DNA of 64,000 bases, from the NCBI GenBank assembly GCA_016946835.1, contig JACVTC010000073.1, forward strand, positions 70,001-134,000, in the 5' to 3' direction. The notes beneath the pieces were generated by a model. The model ran no database searches. It had not been told where the DNA came from and was given only the letters and a program-made list of their open reading frames with translations. This stretch comes from Neocallimastix lanati (nom. inval.). Its lineage: Eukaryota; Neocallimastigomycota; Neocallimastigomycetes; Neocallimastigales; Neocallimastigaceae. The position numbers and the translations under genes were made by a program. Positions 25,831 to 37,216 of the stretch are shown here, piece by piece (position 1 is the stretch's first letter; the number at the start of each line of letters is the position of its first letter).

Positions 25831-28029
25831 TTATTAATAATATTTAATAATATTTATACTATTATTAACAATATTGTTTATAAATTAAGCGCATAAATTA
25901 TTAATATATCATTATTATAAATTAAAGAGCGAATTAATTATTATAATAAAAAAAAATAATTATAAAATAAATATTTATATATATACATATGTATATATAT
26001 ATGAGTGAATGAATGATTGATTTTAAAGAAATAAAATATATATTTAATAAATATTTATATATATATGAAAAAATATAAAATAAAATAAAAATTATAAAAC
26101 AAAATATTAAAGAAAATAGAAATAAAAAAATTTTTTTATTCATGTAATTTAATAACAAAAAATAAAATTATCTTTTTATTTAAAAATTAACTATTGCAAA
26201 TACCAATGAATTTAATTTTTGAATTGATTATTAGCTATATTATAATTAATAAATAATAAATAATACTACAGTTATTAAATAATAAATAAGTAATAAGTAA
26301 TAAAACATAAATAATTAAATTATACATAATAAATAATAACCAATAAATATTAAATGTTAATATTAAATATTACATATTAGATGTTAAATATTAAATATTA
26401 AATATTAAATAATTAAATAATTATTAAATAAATAAATAAATAATAAATAATATAATATAACCAACGAAACAAAAAAGAGAACTTTTGGAAATAACTAAAT
26501 AATGAGAAAAAAATGAGAAATAAATAAAATATTAATATAAAATAAATATAAGAAATAAAATATAATTATTTTGATGTTATATTTGAGAAAATGTTAACTA
26601 TTTTAATTAAATAAAATATATATATTTTATTGCTTTAATTTAAAAAATTGTAATAAATTCTAATTTGAAAGTAATTATTTTTCTTAAAAATCAATTATTC
26701 TCCTTTTTATTTCCTATTACCACTTTAATAATTATTATTATTCTTATAGTAATTATATAAATTATTAATTATTATTATTACTAAAATTAATTTAATTATT
26801 CTAATATAATTATGGTTTATTATTTAAATCCTTTTTTTTTTTAATTTTTAATTTTTAATTTTTAAATAACAGTATACAATAGATCAAAACTCCTATATTA
26901 ATGATTGATATAAAAATTAATATTAATTTATTTTGTATATTTTTATTTTTTCTTAATTTATCCTCTTTTATTTTTTTTTTATTAAAAAAAAAGGATAAAC
27001 AATAGAAGTTAACTCAAATTTCATTAGTAATAAAAAATTTTTTATTTAATAAAGTTACATAAATAGTAATAATAATAATAATAAAGCATTAAAAAATGAA
27101 GTATGTGAATTTTCTAATTTAAAATAATTATAATATTATTAATGTTAATAATAATTAACTTATATTTCATAATAATGAAAATAATAACTCTTCTAGTTCA
27201 TAAATAAAGTCCATATAATTTTCATAACAATTAAAGATAAAAAAATAAAAAATAGATAAAAATATTAAAACAAACTTTCTCTTCAAAATCTTCAATATAG
27301 AATAAATGAAAAACTTCTTATCACTATTTAAATTTGTTAATTGCCTTTACCTATTGACTATTGTTGATTAAAAGTTTACATGAAGAAAGGAAAATATTTC
27401 TTTTTATTCTTCACCTCCTGGTCCGACATCAATAATATATCTTTTATTATTATTATTGTTGTTGTTGTTGCTTTAATTTATTTAGTAACTTTATTATTAA
27501 TGTATTCTAAAAAATTAAATATGGTATTATAATTATTAATAATTTTTAAATTAGATTTTTTAATTTTTATTTTTTTTTAAAAAAAAATATTGTTAAAATA
27601 TATTATTATTAAATAAAATTTTAATACTTTAATAATTCTTAATTTTTACATTTATTATTTTATTTATTTTATTTGATATTTCTTTTGGATAGACATATCA
27701 TGTCATATCTTATATATTTATATATTATGCATAAACTAAATTATATAAAAAACTTTAGATTTATTAACATATGATTTAATAATTAACTTATTCAAGAAAA
27801 AAAAAAAAAATTAGCAATATACATTAATAAAATGGAGGTTAATATTAATATTGTTATTTTAAAAATTTGATTATTTTTCAGATTAAGTATTCGATACCAA
27901 TTTAATTATTATAATGTTTGAATTCACAAGACATAATTAAAATTTCTTATTAGACAAGAGGTTTAATATCTAAATATTATGATTGAAAATTATATCGTAA
28001 CTAAATTTATTTAATTTAAATTATTTTTT
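25831..28029. other. A/T-rich region, no gene seen
   Basis: Low-complexity A/T DNA. The ORF at 25934-26158 (Ile/Phe/Tyr-rich) has the composition expected of A/T-rich noncoding sequence. Short more complex patches at about 27295-27430 and 27880-27990 carry no sustained frame. Confidence 0.5.
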
Positions 28030-28330
28030 AAGCAATTGTTGCGAATTTAAAATGATCACCTTAATATGTACTATCTACAATTAATTCATAATTCTTAACA
28101 ATATTGTTTTTCGATATTAATATTAAACTTTTCTAACTCTGATTTAATTGTTTCATAAAATCCACAATTTCTTTATTTTCGTTGATATATAACTTATACC
28201 ATTGTTTATATTCTTTACTCCATACTGTATCAAAATTAATTTCTAATTCTTTAAACTAAATCACCTTTTAAAATAAATTCTTTAGTAGCTTTTTTAGTTC
28301 TTTAGGAATTATTATAGATTTTTTTTTCTA
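28030..28330 (-). pseudogene. Coding-like relic, unknown
   Basis: On the minus strand this stretch reads, across several frameshifts, KELKKATKEFILKGD, then FDTVWSKEYKQWYKLYIN, then ENKEIVDFMKQL. Hydrophilic residue use and runs of open frame point to a decayed gene. The family is not recognised and no intact ORF remains. Confidence 0.3.
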
Positions 28331-28837
28331 TTTCTTTAATGAATCAATAAAATATATACATGTTACGAAATTAATCATTTTCAGTTTTATTCTTTAATAG
28401 TTCTTTATATTTAATTTAATAACAATATTATTATAAAAAAAAGAAATATCTTTTTAATTAAAATACTTGTATTAATATAAGATATAATATTGTGTTGCAT
28501 TATTTAAATTTCTTTAATGCTATAAGCCACATTATATGCTAATTACATTAATATTAATTATATTATTATTAAGTTATATGTTTATAATTATCAATAAAAC
28601 AAATGTTAAATATATTTAAATTATTATTTATAATTTATGATTTAAAAATATTAAAAATTTATTTCTAACATTCCCTCCTGAAGTTTAATATTTTAAACTT
28701 TCATTACTAATGTATTTCTGAATTATCTTTTTTATTTTTTATTATTTTCATTTAGAGAATTTTTATAATTTTCTTTTTTGAAAATAATAATTTTGGTCAA
28801 TAGATGGATTCAACATTTAAAATGGTAGAAAGTAAAT

Positions 28838-28873
<36 letters not shown>

Positions 28874-28979
28874 CATTTTGTTATTTTTATATTGGTTATA
28901 AATGAAAATTTAATTTATTATTTAGATTTAGATTATTTATAGTGATTATTATTATGATTATTAATGTATTGATACGGAT
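28331..28979. other. A/T-rich spacer, nothing recognised
   Basis: Low-complexity A/T DNA with a T-run at about 28839-28873. The motif CATTCCCTCCTGAAGTTTAA at 28669 stands out in composition but matches nothing I know. Confidence 0.4.
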
Positions 28980-29649
28980 AAATTAAAAATTAATTATATT
29001 TAAATTATTTTGATCCAAATTATTAAAATTATTAATAACTTTCAAAATTATTTAAATTCCTCTTTAAGGATTTAATTAATTCTTTTTATTATATTTTTGT
29101 TAAATTTGTAACCATTCGAATTTTCTTGCTTAATTTTCCTTTGTTTTTCATATTTTCCATTTATAATATCCTTTAAATCATAAATAATTTATTAATTTTG
29201 ATCAGTTATCTTCTTATTCATGTATTTCAGATTCAATATCAATATAGCTACTAGAATAATAGTAACAGAGAGAATTATTTTTAATTTTATTACTATTTAT
29301 TTATTTATTTATTTGGTTTGTTATCATAATTTGCAATATCTTTTGAATTAGCAAACCCTTTATATAAAATTTCGTTATTTAATGCATCATCTTCCGTAAA
29401 CACTTTAAATTCAGCATTATTCATATAAATTTTTCCATATTCATCTTATTTAGATACATTATTATTATTATTATTGTTTTTGTTGTTATTACCTAAAAAT
29501 AAACTATGCTGTATTTTACAATCCTTTGTTAATCTAATACCCTTTCTTACGTCATAATTATCACCTTTAATATTAGCTATGTATCTTTCGTGTCCATTTA
29601 AATTTGTTATAGTAGTTTTTATATCCATATAATCAGTTTTTTTATCCAT
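28980..29649 (-). pseudogene. Hypothetical gene, probably decayed, next to tRNA-Trp
   Basis: A 67-codon minus-strand ORF (29649-29446) starts MDKKTDYMDIKTTITNLNG and ends in an Asn run. After the stop the same strand stays coding-like: DEYGKIYMNNAEFKVFTED and NEILYKGFANSKDIANYD around 29445-29340, a hydrophobic segment near 29260 (IILSVTIILVAILILNL), and DIINGKYEKQRKIKQENSN around 29180. Either an intron removes the intervening stops or the gene is degraded. The hydrophobic segment would make it a single-pass membrane protein. I do not recognise it. Confidence 0.35.
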
Positions 29650-30072
29650 AGTTAATTATATATATATATATATTTTAAATTATTCATATATTTCAAATCA
29701 TTTGATATGCTTATCCTTCCTCCTTTCATTTTTGGTAAAAAAATATTTATCATCTTTTAAAGATTCTTTAAATAATATATTATTTTCATTTTTATCGTTG
29801 GTTAGTTCATTATCATTTTTTTTATTTTTTAATATAAAAATGGAAATCAAATTCAAATTATATTTATCACTATTAACTAATCCTAAAATAAACCGTTTTA
29901 ATAATTCTAATTTTTTTATTAATATTATTAGCAAATAACTCTTTCTCATATTGTATTTGGATTTTATATATCCATTATGTAAGTTAGATGAAAATTCTTC
30001 TTCAAGATTTTTTAAAATCCTTATCATGATCACTATTATAAATGTAAAAAAAAAATAAAAAATAAATTTTTG

Positions 30073-30079
30073 AAAAAAA
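30073..30079 (-). terminator. RNA polymerase III terminator of tRNA-Trp
   Basis: A run of seven T residues on the minus strand follows directly after the tRNA discriminator base, as expected for Pol III termination. Confidence 0.85.
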
Positions 30080-30151
30080 TGGAGAGTGAGTGATTCGAAC
30101 ACCCAACCTTCCGCTCTGGAGGCGGACGCGCTACCGTTGCGCCAACCCTCC
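30080..30151 (-). tRNA. tRNA-Trp (anticodon CCA)
   Basis: Read on the minus strand from 30151, the sequence folds into a complete cloverleaf. The acceptor stem is GGAGGGT/ACTCTCC, the D-stem GCGC/GCGC with a seven-base loop, and the anticodon stem TCCGC/GCGGA with loop CTCCAGA (anticodon CCA). The T-stem is GGGTG/CACTC with loop TTCGAAT. The discriminator is A; CCA is not encoded and no intron is present. A T-run terminator follows. It lies 62 bp from the outer end of the large inverted-repeat nest beginning at 30213, on the nest's left side. Confidence 0.97.
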
Positions 30152-30212
30152 TTTCTTGAAAATCGTTAGTAAAGAATAAATTAATAACCTTTATTTTATT
30201 ATTAATAATTCT

Positions 30213-31187
30213 TTACTAAATTGTACTTTCCTATATTCTTCATAACCTAAACCTCATTGTAAATTTAATTTATTTTGATATAAATTAATTTTAACTTGTA
30301 AATAATGTAAATAAATTTTAATTAATTACTTTATTGTTATATTATTAAATATATGTATATATTAAAATACAATTGTAAATATTAAAATTATACTTTTAAG
30401 ATACTAAATTATTAAAACTATTAATTAAATATTATTATAAAAATTATTATAAAATTATTAAAATTATTAATTAAATATTATTCTAAAAATTATTATAAAT
30501 TATTAATATTATAAAATTATTAAAATTATTAAATATTATTATAAAAATTTATATATTATAATTATTAAATATTATTATAAAATTATTAAGATTATTAATT
30601 AAATTTATTATTAAAAATTATTATTAAAAATTTTTACTTATTATAAAAATTATTATTTAAATATTATCAAATTTATTAATTAAATATTATAAAAATTTTA
30701 TTTTATTTTGAAAATAATTACAAGTATTATTTAAAATAATTAAAGATTATTAAATTTATTATATTAATCTTTAAAAACAATTTATTTAACTTAAAAATAT
30801 CAAAGAAAATAGTAAAAACTATTTTCTATATATTTATTTTATAATTATTTTTAATTAAATTATATTTGAATATTATATTATTATATTTATAAAAATTAAA
30901 ACAAAAATGAATTATTGATATAAAATTAATTCAATAATTCTATAAAATTACTTAAATTATAAACAATTAATTATACTTTAAATTTATAAAAAAATATAAA
31001 TATTGTAACAATTTCTTAAAAATTAAATATGTGTACTTTAAATAAAAAAACTTTTATATTAATAAAAAAATAAATAACTTTTAATAAAGAAATAATTTTT
31101 TTTTATTTAAAATCAAAGCAGGGTAATACCCGTCCCCCCCTGCTTGATTTTAAATATCTAAGTGTCAACCCCGAGTCTACCATCGTT
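30213..31187. repeat. Left arm of a ~1-kb inverted repeat enclosing the retrotransposon nest
   Basis: The outer end TTACTAAATTGTACTTTCC is repeated as its reverse complement at 54668. The similarity runs inward through an A/T-rich body to CCCCGAGTCTACCA at 31170-31183, mirrored at 47299-47312. Homology is clear at both ends and along the body, for example the blocks around 31015-31080 and 47400-47475. Arm lengths differ by ~170 bp because AATAATTTTTATAAT blocks expanded on the right. If the termini are taken as CTAAATTG, each end is flanked by TA, the duplication of Tc1/mariner-type transposons. No transposase is found inside. It could be a foldback-type nonautonomous element; that classification is inferred. 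Confidence 0.8.
31109..31151. repeat. Hairpin inside the left inverted-repeat arm
   Basis: AAAATCAAAGCAGGG (31109-31123) is complementary to CCCTGCTTGATTTT (31138-31151) around a GC-rich loop containing a C7 run. The mirror copy with a C6/G6 loop lies at 47329-47370. This is the only strongly G+C-rich motif of the arm. Confidence 0.8.
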
Positions 31188-32185
31188 TGTAATAATTTAA
31201 TTAAAAAATTATAATTAAATTATTAATCATTAATATTAGCTCTAACTGCTAATATTAAAGGTTTAGAAAAGAATCATACTTACCTATGGTTCTTTCTAAT
31301 TATCGAGTTTATTATAACGAATTATAATAGACAAAACACTAAAATTGATAAGGAAAAGTTTTAATTATAAAATTTGTTTTATTAAAATAATTTGTTTTAT
31401 TATTTATTAAAAATTTTAAATGTTAAAACTTATTGTTATTATTATTATATTATAATTGTTATAATAATAACTCTTGATTTCTCAAAGAGAACTCAAGAGC
31501 CTTATTTATACTTTTTTGTCAAAATGAGGTTAAAATCAAAAGGGGTTCTAATCTTAACAAATCTCTTATCTAGGAAAAGACTAGAAGAAAAACCTAGATA
31601 AGTTTTTTGATCGATATTCTATCCATATCGATCATCGTGTTAATTAAGTAAAACCGATTACTTTTAAGAAGTAATTGGAAAAACCTTAATTAACCGATTA
31701 CTTAATCTAATATAATGATCGAAAATAAAAGAATAAAATAATGAAAATTATTTCGATCATAAAATTTAAAATTTAATCTATTTAGTTCTATTTTATAGAA
31801 CTTTACATAAAAATATAAAACAATACATTAATAATAAAATACATGATTAATACAATACAGAATACATGATAGAATACAGAATACATGATAAAATACAGAA
31901 TAGTGTTTTAGTTTATGATTTAATAAGTGAGAGAAAACTAAAACTAATAAATTTAATAATTAAGTGAATAATTAAATAAATTTATTATTATTTTAAATGT
32001 ATAAAAATTATTTGATTAAATAAATTTTTAATATTAAACTAAATAAAATTTTAATATATAATTAAATAAATTATTAATTATAATTAATTGTATAAATGAA
32101 ATATGAGTTAAATAAAAGTTATATTAATTATAACCTAACTAAGAAAATATAATTATTTTGTTAAAAATAATTATAGATTCTTACA
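31188..32185 (-). repeat. LTR-like sequence A, related to the Gyp1 LTR
   Basis: Begins TGTAATAA and ends TTCTTACA. It shares an ordered set of motifs with the Gyp1 LTR and with LTR-like sequence B: GAGTTTATTATAA, ATAATAACTCT, a hairpin, TCTAATCTT, GGAAAAGA, TAGAAGAAAAA, AACCGATTACT. The TATA-like motif before the hairpin points to minus-strand orientation, as in Gyp1. The flanks (TCGTT left, TCCTC right) are not a clean target duplication. It may be an old solo LTR or one LTR of an element whose inside was lost. It directly abuts the inner end of the inverted-repeat arm. Confidence 0.6.
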
Positions 32186-32191
32186 TCCTCA

Positions 32192-33026
32192 TGTAAAGAA
32201 TTAATTAAAAATATTTAATTATATTAATAATTAATTCTTTCTACAATTAATAATAAAAAATATTATTAATTGAGATAAAATTAAAAAATATAATATAAAA
32301 ATTGAAAACGAAAATTTAAAAACTTAGAGTTTATTATAAGATTATAATAAACAACACTAAAAGTAGGTTAAGAGAATATTAGAAATTATTTTATTATAAA
32401 AATTTTTTATTTAAAAGTAATTTTAAAATATTTGTGTTAATTATTATAATTTCTTATAATAATAACTCTTGATTATTTTTAGAAGAATCAAGAGTCCTAT
32501 TTATATTAATTTGATTTCTAATCTTGGAAAATTATCTCTATCTAGAAAAAGATTAGAAGAAAAAACTAGATAGATCTCGATTGGTGTTTAATTACATCAA
32601 TCTTTAGTTAATAAGAAAACCCGAATAAGGGAGAAAACTTATTAACTAATTATATATTAATTTTATTAATATTTAATCACAAGTATAATTAAATAATTAA
32701 TTCTTTTAATTATCTTAATTAAAAGTCCAAGAAATAATATAATTTAATTATTTTTTGATTAAATAAAATTATCATTTTAATACAATTTAATTTTTCTTAA
32801 TTAAATAGAATTTAACATTATTTTAATACAATAATACATTATTATAATTTAATATATTAATTATTGATAATTTAATTTAATTTTAAAACAATAACATTAA
32901 TTAATAATTACTATGTGACATAATTAATAAAATTATTCATAAAATTTTATAAAATAATAAACTTTAAATATTAATTTTTTAATAAAGAATAATAATTATT
33001 TTGAATAATAATTATAATTCTTTACA
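32192..33026 (-). repeat. Gyp1 3' LTR (835 bp)
   Basis: The downstream LTR in element orientation. It carries a TATA-like motif (32498-32506, minus strand) and a hairpin formed by 32465-32474 and 32486-32495 where the RNA 5' end is expected. On the internal side, a purine-rich AAGAGAGGCAA (33027-33037, minus) abuts it as polypurine tract. Confidence 0.9.
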
Positions 33027-33049
33027 TTGCCTCTCTTAGATTATGTGTC

Positions 33050-34310
33050 TTATTCATTAAAGGATTCCTTAAGTTCAGCATTTCTTTTGGTATATGGCTC
33101 TAATTGAGATATATGAAATATTGGATGGAGATGGAGATTGCTGGGAAGTTCTAAGCGATAATTTGATCTTTTTAATTTATCTATGATTCTAAAAGGACCT
33201 AAATATTGAGAAGCTAGCTTTTTCGCCGGTTCATTTGTGAAGTAGTGTTTTTTAAGCCATACCATATCATTAACTTCAAAGTTTGGACCAGATGATTTTT
33301 TATTGTCACTATACTTTTTGAAATCTTCTTTGGCTTTAAGGAGATGTTTTTGTAGTGACTGGAAGTGGGCAGACCAGTCTCTTGTCAATACTGAAGCATT
33401 GTCTTTAAGAAGAATTGGTGGAGAGTCTATAATACAGTTGGGGTGGAATCCATAATTAGCATAAAAAGGAGACACACCAATAGATTGATGAAGTGAGTTA
33501 TTGTAAGCAAATTCACATAAAGGTAAAAAGTTACACCATTCACTTTGTGCGGTACTGCAATAACAACGAAGGTATTGTTCCACAACAGCATTTGCTCTTT
33601 CTATTTGTCCGTTTGATTGCTGGTGGTGAGCAGTAGCTAGATTCGGTTGAATATGTAATGCTGAGCACAAAGAGGTCCAGAATTCTGAAGAGAATTGGGA
33701 GCCATGGGCGGATATTATGAACTTAGGGAATCCATGATATTTAAATACGTTGAAAAGCAAAAGTTTAGCTGTAAGATCCGCAGAAGGGACATCAGAGCAA
33801 GGTATAAGGTGTACCATTTTTGTAAGATGGTCAGAAATTACCATAATACAAGTACAATCTTGCGAATTGGGTAAGTAGACTATAAGTCGACTCCTATAAT
33901 TTCCCATGGTTTATTTGGAATTGGGAGCGGCTGGAGTTTACCATAAGGTTTGTGTCTCCGAGTCTTACATCTACCACAAACGTCACAAGAGAGTATATAA
34001 TTTTCTACATCTTTTCTTAAGGTCGGCCACCAGTAGTATCGTTTTAATTTCTCTACTGTTTTGTGGATACCTTGATGTCCATGAATAGGATTATCATGAA
34101 AAGATTTGAGAAGTTTTGCTCTGAGCAGGGATGGAACTATTATTCGACCTTGGAAATGAAGAACGCCTTGAATGAGACTAAAAAGTGAACTTTTGATATT
34201 GTTCGAATTTTCTTTAAGTTTTTTAAGTGTATTTTTGCAAAATTCATCAGCTTTTTGATATTCAATAAGGTTGTTAATATTATTAATTGTTGAACAACAA
34301 ATTACATTTA
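33050..34310 (-). pseudogene. Gyp1 integrase region, separated by frameshifts
   Basis: Continuation of the Gyp1 polyprotein. The zinc-binding part is readable in one frame from about 34305 to 33880: HDNPIHGHQGIHKTVEKL, then RYYWWPTLRKD and CDVCGRCK (H-H-C-C complete), then PWEIIGVDL with the first catalytic Asp. A missing base near 33877 moves the rest into the frame 33907-33050. That frame has SAHGSQFSSEF at the second-Asp block, where the expected Asp reads as Ala, and the NGQIERANAVVEQY block with the Glu. It ends with the GPY/F-type module (YLGPFRIIDKLKR, then HPIFHISQLEPY). The DDE triad is therefore imperfect. The frame stops 23 nt from the LTR and no chromodomain follows. Confidence 0.8.
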
Positions 34311-37115
34311 AGTTATATTGGTTGTATTAGTTAATTTTACGGAATCCTTTTGATAATCCGGCCTTCTTGACAGTGAATCCGGTTTGCCACTTCGAATACC
34401 AGGTCTATAGGCAATTCGGTAGTCAAATTTTGACAGAAAAAGACTCCAGCGAATTTGCCGTTGATTCAGGTGTTGCGGTTTCTTCAAATATAATAAGTTT
34501 TTATGGTCGGTTATTACTTGAACGGGATATTTTGCTCCTTCCAAGTGGTGTCGCCATACATCAAATGCAGTGATAATTGCCAGGAGTTCCTTGTCATATA
34601 TTGTGTAATTGATTTCAGCATTGCTAAGAGAGCGAGAGTAAAACGCAACTGGATGGAGAAGATTATCATGACTACTGACTTGTGACAAAACACATCCGAC
34701 AGCAAAATTACTAGCATCCGTCTCCACTGTAAATTCCTTTTCGTGATCCGGAAAAATAAGAATTTCATTTGATAGAAAAGATTTTTTAAGGTTATTAAAA
34801 GATTCCTCAGCTAAATTATCCCAAACGAATTTAGTGTTTTTCTTTAAAAGTTTACGAAGTGGTTCCATAGTTTCGGCAAAGTTTTTGATGAATCTTCTGT
34901 AGAAATTACATAATCCTAAAAAGCTTTGTAGTTCTTGTAGATTTTTTGGAGTTGGCCACTCAACGACGGACTTAACTTTGTCTTTATCCATAGTAAGACC
35001 ATTTGTTGATATCGCAAATCCAAGAAAAGTAGTCTGAGTTACATGAAAATCACATTTTTCTTTTTTCACATAGAGTCCATTTTCAATAAGAAGAGTAAGA
35101 ACAGTACGTACATGCTTAACATGAGTTTCTTCATCTTTTGAATATATTATAATATCGTCCAAATAGACTTGAACGAATGAACCAATAACGTCTCCAAGTA
35201 CGTCTTGTATGAATCTTTGAAATACACTTGGTGCGTTCCTAAGGCCGAAGGGCATTACGAGGTACTCAAAATGTCCTATGGGGGTCCTAAAGGCAGTAAG
35301 GTATTCATGACCTTCCTTAACGCGTACAAGATTATAGGCAGATCTTAGGTCAAGGCGCGTGAAGATTTTGCAATTTTTAAATACTTCAATTAAATCATTA
35401 ATTCTTGGCAACGGGTAACTGTTGCGAATGGTAATGGCATTTAAACGGCGGTAGTCCACACATAGCCGAAGTGTACCATCATGTTTTTTGACAAACAGAA
35501 TTGGTGCTCCTGCTGGAGATTTTGACTTTCTTATAAATCCTTTCCGTATATTCTCCTCAATATATTCTTTAAGAGCCTTAAGTTCGGTAACAGTTAAGGA
35601 GTAAATGAGTCCGAAATAAAGTTGGCTTCCTGGAATCAAATCAATGGAAATATCATACATCCTATGGGGTGGAAGTCTATCAGCTTCCCGCTTTTCAAAG
35701 ATTTTTGAAAGACCATGATAGAATTTATTTATAATAGAATCATATTTATTATGTTCCTTTTTAGTAGAAGTAGCCATAGCCGCACAGATATCAAATTCAT
35801 AAAGTTCATCTTCTGATATTGATGAAGGAATAATAGTATCTTCTGGAGGTTGTTCTATCATAGGAGCAGTCACATCAGGAGAATGATATATAAATTTGTT
35901 GCCTTTTGCAGAGGGACAATGAGAAATGCAGTATCTTTCCAAAAAATAAATTTTGTTTGTTTTATAATTGATATAAGGATTGTGAAGGGAAAGCCAATCT
36001 CTTCCTAAGATTCCACTAATTCCATGCAGTTGAAGATTTCCCACTAAGAACTCGAATGTTTCGATATGATCCATAATTTTGATTTTAAGTGGTCTGGTAG
36101 TTTGTCTTATTGTCATACTTTTGCTATTTGGAAGTTGTATGTTTATTGGGGAAGTTAAACCTAAAGTAGGAACCTTATTAACAGAAATAAAATTTTTACA
36201 AATAAAGCTTTTTGCTGAACCAGAGTCAATCAAAAAATTAGTTTTTAAGGATTTCCCATTTATCAATATAAGAAAAGTTGAGATCATGCTAACAGTCTTA
36301 TTAGGTGTGTAATTGGCTGAAAGTATATCTTTTTTGGTTTTAAAGTGATCTTTGTTTCTTTTATCCTTAAAAGAATGTAGTTTATTTTCCGTTTTAGTTA
36401 ATTCATATCTTCTTCTTCTAAAGGATTTTTTCTTGTATTCTTGTTCGTCATGGTTTTTTATGCAACTTTCGATATAACATTTTTTATCAATATTTATAAT
36501 AATGTTCGTTGCCTCAAATAGAGTTTTAGGCTTATCAATCTTGTCGTATTCTTCACGGACCTTGTCCATTAGGCCTTTTCCAATTATATCTATTAGGACC
36601 TCATCGGGCCATCCCAATCTTGACGCAAGTTGTCGAAATTCTATTGTGAATTCCGCAACTTTCCCTAACTCACGTTGGCGGAGATTCCACAGCTTATTCA
36701 TAAGAACGTATTTTTGTTTTCGATCATTTCCAGAATCGAAATTATTAAGCAATAATTCTTTGAATTTAGAATACTTGAGAGTGTTTAGAGTACCGTCTAC
36801 TAGCAATGAAAGACCCCACTTTTTTGCTAGCCCATTGAGTCGGTTTACAACATATGTGTTTTTCGTCTCATCCGATAAGAAGGAATTCGGATGATCCTTA
36901 AAGAAATTTTCACTCTGGACCAATGTTTCAAATACATTAGACTTCTTCTTATTTAAATTTTCTTTCACCACAGTTCCACTTGATGAGAAAAAAGTTGGGA
37001 TAAATTCCGTGATGGCAGTTATGAGTTTCGAAGCATCTAAATCTTTATAGCTACCTAGATTTTCAACTTGCTTAGTAGCTTCGGTAGTAGATGCGTCATT
37101 ATCTTTTGTCTCCAT
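34308..37115 (-). CDS. Gyp1 Gag-protease-reverse transcriptase-RNase H polyprotein (truncated by frameshift)
   Basis: 935 residues. Residues ~1-230 form a Gag/capsid-like part with LGWPDEVLIDIIGKGL; no zinc knuckle is visible. The aspartic protease active site is FLIDSGSAKSFI with Asp at 297. RT follows with KSPAGAPILFVKKHDGT, LRLCVDYRRLN, TRLDLRSAYNLVRVKE and catalytic YLDD at 651-654. RNase H starts near TVETDASNFAVGCVLS and holds TDHKNLLYL. The frame ends at a stop just before the integrase zinc finger, which continues one frame away, so this is one polyprotein cut by a frameshift. Gag and Pol share a frame, as in Tf1. The first ATG lies about 100 nt inside the 5' LTR. Confidence 0.9.
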   Translation of the reverse strand: METKDNDASTTEATKQVENLGSYKDLDASKLITAITEFIPTFFSSSGTVVKENLNKKKSNVFETLVQSENFFKDHPNSFLSDETKNTYVVNRLNGLAKKWGLSLLVDGTLNTLKYSKFKELLLNNFDSGNDRKQKYVLMNKLWNLRQRELGKVAEFTIEFRQLASRLGWPDEVLIDIIGKGLMDKVREEYDKIDKPKTLFEATNIIINIDKKCYIESCIKNHDEQEYKKKSFRRRRYELTKTENKLHSFKDKRNKDHFKTKKDILSANYTPNKTVSMISTFLILINGKSLKTNFLIDSGSAKSFICKNFISVNKVPTLGLTSPINIQLPNSKSMTIRQTTRPLKIKIMDHIETFEFLVGNLQLHGISGILGRDWLSLHNPYINYKTNKIYFLERYCISHCPSAKGNKFIYHSPDVTAPMIEQPPEDTIIPSSISEDELYEFDICAAMATSTKKEHNKYDSIINKFYHGLSKIFEKREADRLPPHRMYDISIDLIPGSQLYFGLIYSLTVTELKALKEYIEENIRKGFIRKSKSPAGAPILFVKKHDGTLRLCVDYRRLNAITIRNSYPLPRINDLIEVFKNCKIFTRLDLRSAYNLVRVKEGHEYLTAFRTPIGHFEYLVMPFGLRNAPSVFQRFIQDVLGDVIGSFVQVYLDDIIIYSKDEETHVKHVRTVLTLLIENGLYVKKEKCDFHVTQTTFLGFAISTNGLTMDKDKVKSVVEWPTPKNLQELQSFLGLCNFYRRFIKNFAETMEPLRKLLKKNTKFVWDNLAEESFNNLKKSFLSNEILIFPDHEKEFTVETDASNFAVGCVLSQVSSHDNLLHPVAFYSRSLSNAEINYTIYDKELLAIITAFDVWRHHLEGAKYPVQVITDHKNLLYLKKPQHLNQRQIRWSLFLSKFDYRIAYRPGIRSGKPDSLSRRPDYQKDSVKLTNTTNIT

Positions 37116-37204
37116 TATTATATATCTAAAAAAAAAAATTTATAATATAAAAATAAAAATAAAATAATTAGTATAAAATATAAATATATTTTTGTATTAT
37201 TTAG

Positions 37205-37216
37205 AAGAGTTATTAT
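37205..37216 (-). promoter_or_regulatory. Gyp1 self-priming primer-binding site
   Basis: Directly after the 5' LTR the minus strand reads ATAATAACTCTT. This is exactly complementary to AAGAGTTATTAT inside the LTR (37484-37495 and 32459-32470, minus strand), about 35 nt after a TATA-like box, where the RNA should begin. No TGG-type tRNA site is present. This is the arrangement of the Tf1 self-priming mechanism. Confidence 0.75.

Noticed and set aside
29698-30102. 134-codon minus-strand ORF
   Set aside because: It overlaps the tRNA-Trp gene and has the residue bias of A/T-rich noncoding DNA.
31170-31190. TGGTAGACTCGGGG as a tRNA primer-binding site behind LTR-like A
   Set aside because: The same motif lies on the wrong side of LTR-like B given its orientation, and the complement does not continue as a tRNA T-arm. 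It is better explained as the inner end of the inverted repeat.
33027-33050. Chromodomain at the Gyp1 integrase end
   Set aside because: Only 23 nt separate the stop codon from the LTR and no other frame there gives a chromodomain.
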